Source: Fagopyrum homotropicum
Lineage: Eukaryota; Streptophyta; Magnoliopsida; Caryophyllales; Polygonaceae
Length of the DNA: 64,000 bases
Direction: 5' to 3'
NCBI GenBank assembly: GCA_033239125.1
Contig: BSWB01000001.1
Location: forward strand, 21,851,501 to 21,915,500
Below are positions 34,793-48,431 of this stretch, one piece after another. The notes beneath the pieces were generated by a model. It was given only the letters and a program-made list of their open reading frames with translations, was not told the DNA's origin and ran no database searches. The translations under genes were made by a program, and so were the position numbers. Position 1 is the first letter of the stretch, and every line of letters starts with the position of its first letter.

Positions 34793-37620
34793 CCTAGGTT
34801 GACAACAATGGCACTCGCAATCTTCCAAAGGCCGAATAAGGAATAAACAGAACCCCGCGGGTTCTGAGTTTTCATTTTCAAAATCACATGCATGAGTCGG
34901 GGTAGAATGTACGGACCACCACTTCTTCCGCGGATCTCAGCAGCTTAGTTTATTGGATTTATATATATATGTAGATATGTATATGTGGATTGTAGTTGCA
35001 TGTTGAGCTTGATATATATGAATAATTATATAGGAGGACTATAGTATGTTTTGGACCTTGTATTGTTTTAATGGATTTCCGATGTGATATATTAGTAATG
35101 TGGACATAGGACTTATGTAGTCTTATATATACGGATATTATATATATAGTAACATATGGAGATATGAGATCTAATAGATAAGATGATAGTATGACATCAT
35201 CACATATGGAGATATGAGATCTAATAGATAAGATGATAGTGTACATACGAAGATGAGCATGCTCAAGTTACCAAATGGAGCATCACATTCTGGAAAATAC
35301 CCCGGCGAATCATTGGGCTCCTTTAGAGGACGTCAAAGCAATCATATGAAGACTAAAGAGGACATTAACGTCGAGGACGAATATGCTCAAGTATCGAGTT
35401 GAGAGCTACGTTGGGGCGAACACCTTGGAGTTCTTGTACTCCTTTCAAGAGGATGTCGAAGAGGAGGATTAGAGATGACGTAAACGAAGGACAACCAAGT
35501 AAAAGAACACCACGAGAGAACTTAAGAGGAATCAAGATGGAAGCAATACAAGTAATCGGGAGCAAAATTAAAGTGCATAAGTGGTTCTAAAGAAGCCATG
35601 ATTGAATGACAAGGAGATCAATAGAGATAACGAACTTAAGTTCCTCAAGAAGACGTGTGGACAACTAAAGATGCGAATCGAAGAGGAGATGAGTACGTTC
35701 TAGCAAGGTTAAGGTGGTGTTCCATTAAGGTGCAAAGCTTTCATTAGACGTTTCCAACCATTGGAGTTAAGATGAGAGAAGTGAACGAAACATGTGAGAA
35801 GGATTTAAAATACCGTAAGTTAAGCTTATGAGGTACCAAAAAGTAAAGTTAAAACATTACTAGAGTTATGAGAAGAAGGGCATCGTGGGGTTTCACGTGG
35901 AGTTGACTGATTTCCGTTATAATAATAAGACTAAGAAACGCCAAGAAGGAGGAAGTGTGTGTAGATGATGATCTTTAGAAGATGAAAGGTGAAACAAGGA
36001 GTTTGGATTGAAAGACTCAAGCTACCAACCAAGAGAAGAGAGAGTGGTTACTAACGATAGAGGTGTGGGGAAGATGCATTTACAAGATACTATGAAGATC
36101 AGTTAAGCTTATGAAGTTGAGTCATATGACATGAAAGAGTTGGGGAGGTATAGTTATCTTACAAAAGCGGAAGGAAGAGGGGAGCTTAATAGGACCTAAC
36201 AGAGTGGGAAGTAGAGTAAAATGGGCTAATGAAGTTTAAGACAGAGTACCCCGAGACAGTATCCTTCAGGAGTATGGTAACATGGAAGTATGGTAAGAGG
36301 GTAAGTCGTTGACCTTAGAGAGGATTTTCGATGAGTTAATCGGTGACCACGGAGGGTGCACAAGTGCGGGTTATATACTGGTGACTATAGAAGGGAAGAG
36401 TAACCCAGGATGTGAGATCATGAAGAAGGGGAACAAGAAGTGAACATTCGTGGTGGTTGAATGTCAATAATAGGAGGTGGATTAACGGAAGCATAAACAT
36501 TTTAATCAAGTAACATCTTATCGATTCTAACAAGTGATGATAATGTATGTTGCGGAGGGATTGTAATGATCTGGTACGACCTTCTTAGGTCATGGGGATT
36601 GTTATGTGGAGAAATGACACGAATCAAGGTAAGCAAATTGGAAGGATAAGGAGAAAGGTGAGTCTTCTATAGTTGATGTACGAAATAGGGAATACATAAA
36701 GAGGATGTGTGGTATGTTGAGGATGCATGGTATGTTTGTGCTAATGAAATGGAGGGTATGTTTTCGCGAGCAAAAGATGAGATAGAGGCGTCAAACTCAC
36801 ATGTAAGAGACACGGTGGCTATGGCGTGAAAAGGAGGACCTAGATTAGGGCAACGCTTCAAGCTTGGAATTACGATGTTGGTGCTTGGTGGAGTAATAAG
36901 TGGATCTTTTTGTGATTATGGTTGGGATTTTTGCCTGAAGGCATCCTAGTACGGTTGTGAAGCTGTTCTTGGATACCAAGAGATACATAAGGTGACCAAC
37001 GAGAGTAAGAGAAGACTGAGGTTTTGAAGTTTTATATCGATATGGGATATATAAGGAGTACATGAAAGATTGAGGTTAGAGCATCTACGGTCGGTTTGAG
37101 GTTACATAAGGAAATGAAGTATAAATTTCTATACCTACTTGAAGAAAGGATGTTTATAGTGCAAGCTTACGTACAATGGAAGGAGCGTTTCCCATATGTT
37201 GGGGGATATAGTGGAAAGCGAAGAAGATGAGGTTCACTTGTCTTGAAGCACGGTTAAGTTCTGCAGTTTGGACCCTTATGGTTGCACATAAGTGAGAAAG
37301 CTTAGAAGATTTTTACAATCATGTCATCAAAGGGGGAGAATGAGATTAAGATAGAGGAATACTTAAATAAGGCTACAAGAGTCAAAAGACTCGAGCAAGT
37401 CTCTCGAGTTCAAGAGATGAGGGATCTTTGAAAGAGGACGGTAAACATTGTAGCTAAAGATGGAGCAATACACGTGTTAGAAGGACGTCACCCTAACAAA
37501 TCGGGGTAGATCATTAGTACCATGACCAACCGTCAAGTGTCAAGGCAAGGTTGTGTCGGCTATGACGTTATGTGACGAAAGAAGAAAAGACGAAAAACCG
37601 AGATATCACGGATTCCCAAT
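34793..37620 (+). mobile_element. B1 leader and 5' interior, no gene recognised
   Basis: The leader matches A, B2, C and D. A short direct duplication lies at about 35155-35240 (CACATATGGAGATATGAGAT repeated). Much of the rest is alignable by eye with B2 41270-43750, so the family shares this purine-rich sequence, but I find no gag or protease motif. Open frames are under 75 codons. Confidence 0.65.
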
Positions 37621-38573
37621 ACGTCAGCATGCGAATTTTTCCACTAAGGTCAAACTTGACTCAATTCCGATATCTAAGCTGCCGAATGAAAGGACACTTG
37701 TGAAGAGACATGAGTTGTGGAAGCTAGTGAAGGAGCAATTGCAAGAACTTATTAAAAAAAGATTTTATTAGAATTAGTAAAATGCCATAGAGAACACCAG
37801 ACGTTATCTTAAACTCTCGATTTGAAGTTCATTTTGGAAAATATCTTAAACTCTTGATTTGGAGTTGTTATAGAGAACACCAATTTGCGAAAAGAGAGAC
37901 AGTTACCTCTGTTTGTACATCGATAACAATGAACCGAACAAGATCACAATAAAGAACAAGTATCCCTCACCACGGATAGATGATCTACTCGATCGGTTAC
38001 AAGGGTCGGTAGTCTCTTATGAGAATGATTTAAGGTCTGATTGTCACCAATTGAGAATTCGAGTCTGAGATATTGCAAGTGCGGCATTTTGGGCCAATCA
38101 GAGTCACTACGAGTTGTAGTTATTCCATATGGGCTTACTGATGCCCGGATGAGATATTTTGGATCTACTCTTGAAAAAAAAAACGAAAAAAAAAGAGATG
38201 TATGACATGTTGTCTCGTGATGGCGAACCCAAAAGATGTGGAAGAGGTTACAAGTTTTCTTGGATGTGCTGAACTTTACCAGATTTGTGAAGGGAGAAGT
38301 TGTATAACACCAATTATGATAACCTACTCCGGATGACAATGAAGTATTGAATGAGACAAAGAATTAACAAAAGAGTTGCTAAGAGTTAAGAGGGGATTCA
38401 TTGGTGCAACTGTTTTGAAATTGCCTCGAGGTATGATGGGTTTGAAGTGTACAAGCGATTCTCCAAGACAAGGTCTTGATTGAGTATTGAAGAACGATGT
38501 AAGAGTGATGGCATCTGTGTCTCGTTAGTATAAGCACTGTGAAGTAAAGTACTTCCTTCATTACTCGGAACTT
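37621..38573 (+). pseudogene. Decayed RT and RNase H of element B1
   Basis: The RT N-terminus is seen in KLDSIPISKLPNERT...KEQLQELIKK (37640-37770). After a locally repeated patch (ATCTTAAACTCT-type, twice) come IDNNEPNKITIKNKY and IDDLLDRLQGS (37910-38010). RNase H is recognisable just before the B2 insertion as a run ending in YFLHYSELAT, equivalent to the NYPTHDLELA block of element A. Many stops and shifts are present. GCAAC at 38574-38578 is the target duplication of B2. Confidence 0.83.
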
Positions 38574-38578
38574 GCAAC

Positions 38579-41020
38579 TGTAACGCCCTAAATATTACGC
38601 GTCTTTGTAAAATAACTTTCCCAAGTATATTAATATATTATTATTTTGAATACGTTCGCGTATATCCATATTACTTTTATTTGGAAAAATTTCGGAAAGG
38701 GTTTCCGAACCAACAATCCCGTTCCGGTATTTTAGATCGGGTTTATTAATTCCCGAATTTCTTTTAATATTGCTACTATTATTATTTATTTTTTTTATTA
38801 TTTTTTTTTCTTGCTTTCCTTTACCATTTCTTTTTTTTTCGTGAAATGAGGACCAGCCCTTCCCCTTCATTTTTTTTAACCCTAGCCGCCCCTTTCCTTT
38901 CCCCTTTCCTCTGTGCGTCTCCTTGTTTCCACGCCCAACTTCAACTCCTTCCTTCTGCAACTCTTTATCCCTCTCTATCTTATCATCTCCTCACCCGAAC
39001 CGGAGCTGCTAGGCTCGACTGGACCTCGAGGTGAACGGCACCCCTCTTCTATGTGCGTCTCCTTGCTTCCACGCCCAACCAACACCACCAGGAACTCCCT
39101 TCACATACGTCGCCGGAGCAAATGTCGCCTCCTCACGCCGGCCTCCTCTCTCCCACGCTAGCAGTCGGATGCAAAGGACTTGCTGAAGACTGGCACCGTC
39201 TGCTTCCGATTGGCTACATAGAGGACCGCCGCTGTAGAGACAACCGGTCTCCTTCTTCGGTGCTGTTGCAGATCTACGGTCGGCCTCCTCTCTCATCGGC
39301 GCTGCAGACCGATGGTCGGGGCTCTTCTCGTCTTCGCAGGCGACCAACCATGGAGAGCTTCCACTGTCGCCTTCGTTGTCACCCGCCACCACCCCGTCGC
39401 CTGCTCCCCCGGACGTCACCAGCCTTTCCTGACCATCGTTTAGCAATGGTCGAGTCTTAGGTGAGGGTTCCTGTACACTACAACTACTTAAAGCCTTGCG
39501 AGTTTTGGGGTTTGTAAATGTAATCTTGTTTAAGGTTAAAAATGTATGTTGTTATATGATTGTGGTTATGTGAAGGTTGGTTGTGAATGTTAGTTGTGGT
39601 GGTAATCGAGGGTAGATATATGCTTATATTTTAGAAGTTAAGAGGCTTGTATATCGGGGTTGTGAACGGTAGCTAAGTTATGAATTGGTAGGTGAGATGG
39701 ATGTTGTAAAAATGAATGGTATGAAGGTAATAGATGAATGTTTGGAGGCTAGCAATGAGAACGAGTTAAACGTCGGATGAGTGTCTTAAGATAAGCTTAG
39801 CTTCTTTGTTAGTAGTTGATCATATACACGGATACAAGTTCCTTAAAGTATATTAAGAATATATTTGGAGTATTTATATAGTGGACTTTCCCTCACAACT
39901 AGAGTTTGGTATCGAGTACTTAGAATGTGTTCCTTTCTTTTATTGGTAACTTTGTAGGTCGGTATGATTGTATATATATATTGGCAATTCCTAGTGATAC
40001 GTATTTTAGACTATTGGTTATGTAGTTAGGAGTAGACTAGTTAGTTTTCCCCTAAGATGATTGTTATCAACTTAGAAGTGAAAACTCCAAAGGTATTAGA
40101 TATTTTGTTATTGATACAAGTTTCATGTTACTATCAGGCTTTTGAGATTAGACTCCTATGGAGTCAAGGAATACCGTAGACTGAACTTGACATGGTACAG
40201 GTAAGTCTTCGGACTTACTTAGCTCGTATTCTCTGTATTAGTTTCAATGCGTGTTTGGTGGTGTGTGTTTATTGTTTATGTGTGTATTTATTGCTTATGT
40301 TATAACATCTAAACCGGTAATAGGACCACCGACTTTATATGTTTATATTTGGCCCAAGTGTATGATAACGGGCGGTGACCGCTTGTCCAGTCCAAAATGG
40401 GGATGACTGGGAGGTGCCTTGCGACCAGCCCATCGGGTGATGCTGATCCGCATCAAGTACAAACCCGTATGGTGAAAGGGGACAAGGGCGAGATCTTTAA
40501 GATTCTCGTGTCACAAAAGAAGTTGAATTAGAACGGGATATGACCTAATAATAAAAAGATAATAAACCGGATTGTGTGTTTTGGAACATGTTGTGTGTTT
40601 ATGATGTCTTTTGTGTGTGTGTGTCAATACCATGATTCTAATGCCTTGAATGCTAGCTAACGGTTTTATACCGATATTGTTGTAGTTGCCTTGCAGGTTA
40701 GGGACGCGGCCGAGAGATCCGGAAGAGTGGGCAGCCGGGTCCGTACATTTTAGGATGGGTTTTGGGGGTTGTTTTTATGTATTATTTAGGGTATTATTTA
40801 TGTCGCGTGTATGGCGGTTGCCTTTAGCGTTGTATCTCGGCTGAAGTCTTTCGTTGTTTTCTTTTGGGGTTCATATCATTGTATTAAAATGAATTTCGGC
40901 TTTGCCTTTATTTGTGTCTTGTTGTAAGATCCAGTAAAATTGTTGTCAGGCTAAGGGTCGGGACCCATTGTGAGGTCCTAACCCGTAGCGCTCCGAATCC
41001 CGTGGATTCGGAGTGTTACA
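38579..41020 (+). mobile_element. 5' LTR of element B2
   Basis: Starts TGTAACGCCCTAAATATT and ends GGAGTGTTACA. The donor-like CAG|GTAAGT starts at 40201 inside the hairpin AAGTCTTCGGACTT, and the acceptor-like TTGCAG ends at 40696. A 135-codon ORF at 39053-39460 recurs in the other LTR, without a recognisable domain. Confidence 0.95.
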
Positions 41021-41023
41021 AAG

Positions 41024-41035
41024 TGGTATCAGAGC
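41024..41035 (+). other. Primer binding site of element B2 (initiator tRNA-Met)
   Basis: TGGTATCAGAGC, perfect, three bases after the LTR. Confidence 0.93.
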
Positions 41036-43750
41036 CCTAGGTTGACAACAATGGCACTCGCAATCTTCTAAAGGCCGAATGAGAAATAAACAGAACCCAC
41101 ACGGGTTCTGACTTTTCGTTTTCAAAATCACATGCATGAGTCGGGGTAGAATGTACGGACCACCACTCCTTCCGCGGATCTCGGCAGCATAGTTTATTGG
41201 ATTTTTAGTATACATATGTAGATATGTATCGTGGACTTAGGATGTTTTTGGACTATTATTGTATGTGGATTGTAGTTGCATGATGGACATGATTTATGTG
41301 TATAGTTTTATATGTGAACGATTATATGTTATGGACCTTGTTTTGTTGTAATATTTTTGCTTGGATGTGATATGTTGGTTATAGCAATGTGGACATAGGA
41401 CTTATATAGTCATATACATGTACTAGGATATATAGTAGCATATGGTTTTTGGACCTTATAGTTAGGATGATAGAAAGCTATCATCGCACCTTGAACAATG
41501 CCTTTTGGCTTAGGATAGTGCCACCACGAAGACGAAAATGCTCAAGTATCGAGTTGAACATCACGTTTTAGTAAGCACCCCGGTGATTTCTCAAACTCCT
41601 TAGAGAGCGCCTACATAGCCATATTAAGACTAGAGATGACGTTAACTGCAAGGACAAACAAAGAGAAGAGAACCTCGAGTCAACATAAGCAAAATCGAGA
41701 TGGAAACTATACAAATAGGGAAGCGATATGAAGTTGTGGGAGTGGTTCCGAGAAAGCGATGACGAGTAACAATGAAGTGAAGTCGAGACAAAGAACCTAA
41801 TATTCTTTCAAGTGACGTGCCGATAAAGCAAAGATGTGTATCGAGAAGAAGAGTACATTCTTGCAAGGGTGAAAGTGGTATTGCATTAAGACGTGAAGTT
41901 ATCCTAAGTGCTCCTAAGCATGGGAGTCAGGAAGTGAAGTGTGGTCGAATTATTACGAGGATTTAAGAAATATGTAATTTAAGCTTACAGAGGAACTAGA
42001 AAGTGAAGTGACGGTTGTACGAGATCCTAAGTAGGAGACTTCTTCGGAAATACTAGAATTACGAGGAAGACCACGTGCTGGAAGCCCACATAGTAGAATT
42101 ATCTTCTGGAGTCAATTGCTTTCCATCATGGTAATGAGACTGAGCAACGCTAAGAAGGAGAAAGTGTGTGTGAGTGATGGTCTTCAAAAGATGAAAGATG
42201 CAATAAGGAGCTTTATCGGAAGATGAAGGATACCGATCGAGAGAAGAGCGAGTAGTTACCAACGATAGAAATGTAGGAAAGATGCACTTACAAGATATTA
42301 TGAAGAACGGTTAAGACTACGAAGTTGGATCGTATAACACTGGGGAGGTATAGTAATCTTAAGGAAGCGGAAGGAAGAGAGGAGTGTAATAGGAGCTAAC
42401 GTTTGAAGGAGAGTAAAATGAGCTAATGGAGATTAAGGTACAGTACCCCGAGGAGAGTAGCCTTCATAAGAGTGGTGGCATGGAAAATGTAGTTGAATGG
42501 TAAGTCTTTAACCTCGGAGAAGATCAGATATAAGTTAATCGGTGACAACTAAGAACGCGCAAGTGCGGGTTGTCTATAGATATGTGTAGATGAGAAGAGT
42601 AAACCAGACTATGAGAACATAGATGATCGACAACAAGAGCTGGGAGTATTCACAGTGGATCAATGCCCATAGTAAGGGGGTAATATCGATGGAGCGTATT
42701 TGTTTTAAATCAAATAATGTGGAACGAGTTCAAGCAGGGATTGGCATATGGAGGAACGCCACGGGTTGCAACTTTTAAGGGTTGATCATGGTAAGGGGAG
42801 CTAGTGGATCAAGCGTAAGATGAGGCTTTCATTGTTGTTGTGCGTAGACGGGAGTATAATAAGAGGATGCATAGTATATTTGTTCTAATGAAATGGATGG
42901 TCTGTTTTCGCAAGCAAAAGCTAAGTTAGATGTTTCAGACTCACATGGAAGAACCATGGTGACTATGACGTGAAAGGGAGGACCTAGATAAGGGCAATGT
43001 TGCTAGCTTAAAGTTTATGATGCTAGCGTTAGAGAAGTAATGAGTAGGATATTTCAGTGATTTTGGAGGGGAATTTCTTCTAGCATTTTCAAGGAGCATA
43101 TTGGTACGTTTTTGAAGTGTTAATAAAATACCAAGAGATGCATAAGGTGACCAATAAGAGCAAGAGGAGACTGGGTTTTGGAATTGATGCTGATATGAGA
43201 TACACAAGAAGTATACAAAATATTGAGGTTAGATCCATTATGGTCGGTTTGACGCTACAAAAGAAAATGAAGTGTAAAGTTCTGCACCTATTTGAAGAAA
43301 GGACGTCTATGGTGAAAGCTTATGAAGAATACGAAGAGCTCCTCCCATAAGTTGGCATGTCATAGAAAGCAAAGAAGATTATATCGAGTTGTTATAAGGT
43401 ATGATCAAGTCATATAATCAAGACCTTTGTGACTGAACACATGCGCGAGATCAAAAGATGTTACCATCGCAATTCCTTTGAACGGAGAAGAGGGATTAAG
43501 CTGAAGTATTTCTCAACCAAGGTTTCAAGAGTTAGAAAAATTAGAGCAAGTCTTTCGAGTTTCGTAGATGAAGGATCTTCGAAAGAGGACGGTGAACATA
43601 GTAGCGACATAATACAAGGGTTGAAGGACGTCACCCCAACAGATCGGGGTGGAAAACTTGTCGAGTGTTAGGACCAGGTTGTGTCGGTCCCATTATGACA
43701 TGAGATGGGTAGAGAAAAGATGGGACCGAGATAGAACGGATTCCAATACG
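41036..43750 (+). mobile_element. B2 leader and 5' interior, no gene recognised
   Basis: Homologous to B1 34793-37620 along its length by eye, with scattered indels. No gag or protease motif is seen; the longest open frames (about 80 codons near 43430-43670) look fortuitous. Confidence 0.65.
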
Positions 43751-45010
43751 TCAGAATGTGGAATTTTCCACTAAGGTCGAGCTTGATTTAATTCCGATGT
43801 CTAAGGCGCCGTAGGGAATAACACTGGTACCGAGACATGAGTTGTGGAAGCAAGTGAAGGAACACTTGTAAGAACTTAATGATAAGATTCATTAGAATTA
43901 GTGAAATGTCATAGAGAATACCAGGCGTTATCTTGAACTCTTGATCTAAAGTTCATATTGAAATATATCTTGAACTCTTGATTTGAAGTTGTCATGGAAA
44001 ACACCAGTTTGCGAAAAGAGAGATGGTTGTCGCCGTTTGTACATCGATTACAATAACCGAACAAGGTAACAATGAAGGACAGGTACCCCTTTCCACATAT
44101 AGATGATCAACTCGACTGGTTCAAGGTTCGGTGGTCTCTTCTAAATTGATTTAAGGTTTGATTATTACCAATTGAGAAGTCGAGACTGATATTGTAAATA
44201 CGGCATTCTGGACCAACCCAAGTCACTACGAGTTGTAGTTCTTCCATATGGGCTTATTGCTGCCGGATGAGATAATTTTGGTCTACTCTTGAAAAAGGGA
44301 GAGATGTATGACAAGTTGTCTTGGGATGACAAACCCCGAAAGAAGTGAAAGAAGTTACAAGTTTTCTTGGATGTGCTAAGCTTTATTAAATTTGTAAAGA
44401 GAGAAGTTGTATAAAACCAATTATGACATCCTTCTACATATGATGATGAGGTATTGAATGGGACGGAGAATGGACAATAGAGTTGGTGAGAGTTAGGAGA
44501 GGATTCATTGGTGCAACTATTTTGGTTTACCTTGAGGTATTATGACTTTGAAGTGTATAAGTGATTCTTCAACTCAAGGTCTTGATCGAGTATTGCGGAG
44601 CGATGTAAAAGTAATAGCATACGTGTATGGTTAATAGAAGTAGTATGGATTAACGTGCTTCCTTTGTTACTTGGAACACACAACAAGAATTCAGGAAACA
44701 TAACATCAGAGTTTGATTGGATAAGAACCTAAGCCAACGGTGTAAATTGGAAGTTCGATATTCTTTGGTAGAGAAATCAAAGGAAAAATAAGGGATATGC
44801 GGCATAGAGAGAGACCCGAGAAGGAAATTGAGTTCCGATATATCAACCTTTTGATATCTTAGAGCGAGTTGGAGAAGTGTCTTATAAGTTGGCGTCGCCG
44901 CCAAGAGTAGAGTGTTCACCCGGTGTTTCACGTGTATCAATCGGGAAAGTACATGCATGATTCGAGACGTGTGGTCAATCATGATAATCTAGTGGCAGAC
45001 GAGGAACCAA
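43751..45010 (+). pseudogene. Decayed RT, RNase H and integrase C-terminus of element B2
   Basis: RT traces: ELDLIPMSKAP near 43780, YIDYNRTRVTMKDRYPFPHIDD near 44040-44110. An RNase H trace lies at 44554-44690. The text then jumps directly to the integrase C-terminal module (QPFDILERVGEVSYKLASPPRVE, 44840-44920) and a trace of HVSIGKV. No zinc finger or D,D35E core lies between. B1 has the same jump (38573 to 47779), so the deletion is ancestral to both copies. Confidence 0.83.
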
Positions 45011-45331
45011 TGAGGCTAATAGGAAGATAGGAGACAATATCTTTGGTTTAGTTTTACGCTGAGCTAGTAGCATCGATAGGATCGACGGGTTAGACTTAGT
45101 TCTTCCCTTGGTTGCGTTAAGTGCATGCGTGATGTTATGTGTAGTTTGTGCGTTGTGCGGGAATGTGCTATAGTACCTTCTATATCTTGCGGTGCTAGTT
45201 GAGTAGATTGTGTGTATAGATTAGAAAATTTAAGCCTTCTTAGTTTGAGAGTTCATACCTCGTCTTTTGAGACGGATAGGATGAGCGATGTTTAAGTTTC
45301 GGGGACGAAACTCTTTTTAAGGGGGGAATAA
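45011..45331 (+). mobile_element. B2 3' untranslated region and polypurine tract
   Basis: Contains AGTTTCGGGGACGAAACT (45294-45311) and the tract TTTTTAAGGGGGGAATAA just before the LTR. Confidence 0.8.
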
Positions 45332-47773
45332 TGTAACGCCCTAAATATTGCGCGTCTTTGTAAAATAACTTTCCCAAGTATATTAATATATTATTATTTT
45401 GAATACGTTCGCGTATATCCATATTACTTTTATTTGGAAAAATTTCGGAAAGGGTTTCCGAACCAACAATCCCGTTCCGGTATTTTAGATCGGGTTTATT
45501 AATTCCCGAATTTCTTTTAATATTGCTACTATTATTATTTATTTTTTTTTATTATTTTTCTTTCTTGCTTTCCTTTACCATTTCTTTTTTTTTTCGTGAA
45601 ATGAGGACCAGCCCTTCCCCTTCATTTTTTTTAACCCTAGCCGCCCCTTTCCTTTCCCTTTTCCTCTATGCGTCTCCTTGTTTCCATGCCCAACTTCAAC
45701 TCCTTCCTTCTGCAACTCTTTATCCCTCTCTATCTTATCATCTCCTCACCCGAACCGGAGCTGCTAGGCTCGACTGGACCTCGAGGTGAACGGCACCCCT
45801 CTTCTATGTGCGTCTCCTTGCTTCCACGCCCAACCAACACCACCAGGAACTCCCTTCACATACGTCACCGGAGCAGATGTCGCCTCCTCACGCCGGCCTC
45901 CTCTCTCCCGCGCTAGCAGTCGGATGCAAAGGACATGCTGAAGACTGGCACCGTCTGCTTCCGATTGGCTACATAGAGGACCGCCGCTGTAGAGACAACC
46001 GGTCTCCTTCTTCGGTGCTGTTGCAGATCTACGGTCGGCCACCTCTCTCATCGGCGCTGCAGACCGATGGTCGGGGCTCTTCTCGTCTTCGCAGGCGACC
46101 GACCATGGAGAGCTTCCACTGTCGCCTTCGTTGTCACCCGCCACCACCCCGTCGCATGCTCCGCCGGACGTCACCAGCCTTTCCTGACCATCGTTTAGCA
46201 ATGGTCGAGTCTTAGGTGAGGGTTCCTGTACACTACAACTGCTTAAAGCCTTGCGAGTTTTGGGGTTTGTAAATGTAATCTTGTTTAAGGTTAAAAATGT
46301 TTGTTGTTATATGATTGTGGTTATGTGAAGGTTGGTTGTGAATGTTAGTTGTGGTGGTAATCGAGGGTAGATATATGCTTATATTTTAGAAGTTAAGAGG
46401 CTTGTATATCGGGGTTGTGAACGGTAGCTAAGTTATGAATTGGTAGGTGAGATGGATGTTGTAAAAATGAATGGTATGAAGGTAATAGATGAATGTTTGG
46501 AGGCTAGCAATGAGAACGAGTTAAACGTCGGACGAGTGTCTTAAGATAAGCTTAGCTTCTTTGTTAGTAGTTGATCATATACACGGATACAAGTTCCTTA
46601 AAGTATATTAAGAATATATTTGGAGTATTTATATAGTGGACTTTCCCTCACAACTAGAGTTTGGTATCGAGTACTTAGAATGTGTTCCTTTCTTTTGTTG
46701 GTAACTTTGTAGGTCGGTATGATTGTATATATATCGGCAATTCCTAGTGATACGTATTTTAGACTATTGGTTATGTAGTTAGGAGTAGACTAGTTAGTTT
46801 TCCCCTAAGATGATTGTTATCAACTTAGAAGTGAAAACTCCAAAGGTATTAGATATTTTGTTATTGATACAAGTTTCATGTTACTATCAGGCTTTTGAGA
46901 TTAGACTCCTATGGAGTCAAGGAATACCGTAGACTGAACTTGACATGGTACAGGTAAGTCTTCGGACTTACTTAGCTCGTATTCTCTGTATTAGTTTCAA
47001 TGCGTGTTTGGTGGTGTGTGTTTATTGTTTATGTGTGTGTTTATTGCTTATGTTATAACATCTAAACCGGTAATAGGACCACCGACTTTATATGTTTATA
47101 TTTGGCCCAAGTGTATGATAACGGGCGGTGACCGCTTGTCGAGTCCAAAATGGGGATGACTGGGAGGTGCCTTGCGACCAGCCCATCGGGTGATGCTGAT
47201 CCGCATCAAGTACAAACCCGTATGGTGAAAGGGGACAAGGGCGAGATCTTTAAGATTCTCGTGTCACAAAAGAAGTTGAACTAGAACGGGATATGACCTA
47301 ATAATAAAAAGATAATAAACCGGATTGTGTGTTTTGGAACATGTTGTGTGTTTATGATGTCTTATGTGTGTGTGTGCCAATACCATGATTCTAATGCCTT
47401 GAATGCTAGCTAACGGTTTTATACAGATATTGTTGTAGTTGTCTTGCAGGTTAGGGACGCGGCCGAGAGATCCGGAAGAGTGGGCAGCCGGGGTCCGTAC
47501 ATTTTAGGATGGGTTTTGGGGTTGTTTTTATGTATTATTTAGGGTATTATTTATGTCGCGTGTATGGCGGTTGCCTTTAGCGTTGTATCTCGGCTGAAGT
47601 ATTTCGTTGTTTTCTTTTGGGGTTCATATCATTGTATTAAAATGAATTTTGGTTTTGCCTTTATTTGTGTCTTGTTGTAAGATCCAGTGAAATTGTTGTC
47701 AGGCTAAGGGTCGGGACCCATTGTGAGGTCCTAACCCGTAGCGCTCCGAATCCCGTGGATTCGGGGTGTTACA
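45332..47773 (+). mobile_element. 3' LTR of element B2
   Basis: 2442 bp, same length as the 5' copy with scattered substitutions. Ends GGGGTGTTACA followed by the target duplication GCAAC. The GTAAGT hairpin is at 46951-46975. Confidence 0.95.
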
Positions 47774-47778
47774 GCAAC

Positions 47779-48431
47779 GAGACTTGATGAAACATAACAT
47801 CAAAGTTCGTTTGACAAGAACCAAAGTCAACAGTGTAAATTAGAATTTTGATCTTTGTTAGAGACAAGCAAAGAAGAAACATATAAAAATGATGTATAGA
47901 GAAAGACCCGGGAAGGAAGTTGAGTTTCCGATATATCGGACCTTTTTGAGATCTTAGCGCGAGTAAGGAAAGTGGCTTACCGGTTGGCGTAGCCGCCGAG
48001 AGTAGTGGGTGTTCACCCGTGGTTTCATGTGTATCAGTCTAGGAAGTACATGTATGACTCGATATGTATTGCCGGTGTTGTGATTTAGTGACAGACGAGG
48101 AACCAATGAGGCTTATAGGAAGAAGGATGATAGTATCTTTGGTTGAGTTTTACGCTAAGTGGGTAGCATCGATGGAATCGATGGGTTAGACCTAGTTCTT
48201 CCCTTAAGGGAGTTGTGTATATATATGTGATAATGTATGTTGTTTTGTGCCCCGTGCGGGAATGTGTTTTTATGACCGGCTATGTATATTGCGATGGTGG
48301 TTGGAGCAGTTTGTGTGTATATATTAGAAGGTTAGCCTTCTTAGTTTCAGAGTTTATACCTCGGACTTAGGAACCGAGAAGCTCGGCGTGTGGAAAGTTT
48401 CGGGACGAAACTCGTTTTTAGAGGGATGTGA
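47779..48431 (+). pseudogene. B1 interior resumed: integrase C-terminus remnant, 3' UTR and polypurine tract
   Basis: It aligns with B2 from about 44690 onward. Traces of the integrase C-terminal module are visible around 47930-48060 (EVEFPIYRTF, then a GVHPWFHVYQSRKY-like string). From 48180 the sequence equals the B0 tail. It ends with GTTTCGGGACGAAAC and the tract TTTTTAGAGGGATGTGA. Confidence 0.83.

Larger units (their letters stand above)
38579..47773 (+). mobile_element. Chromovirus-like element B2 nested in B1
   Basis: 9195 bp with two LTRs of exactly 2442 bp, a perfect tRNA-Met primer site, a polypurine tract and exact 5-bp duplication GCAAC (38574-38578 and 47774-47778). The 4.3-kb interior is decayed and lacks the integrase core. 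The LTRs are very similar to each other, so transposition is recent compared with the decay of the coding region. Confidence 0.96.

Noticed and set aside
39053..39460. 135-codon ORF kept in both B2 LTRs (also 45808-46215), with a 145-codon ORF on the other strand
   Set aside because: Both strands are open because of base composition and the copies are only one LTR duplicated at insertion.
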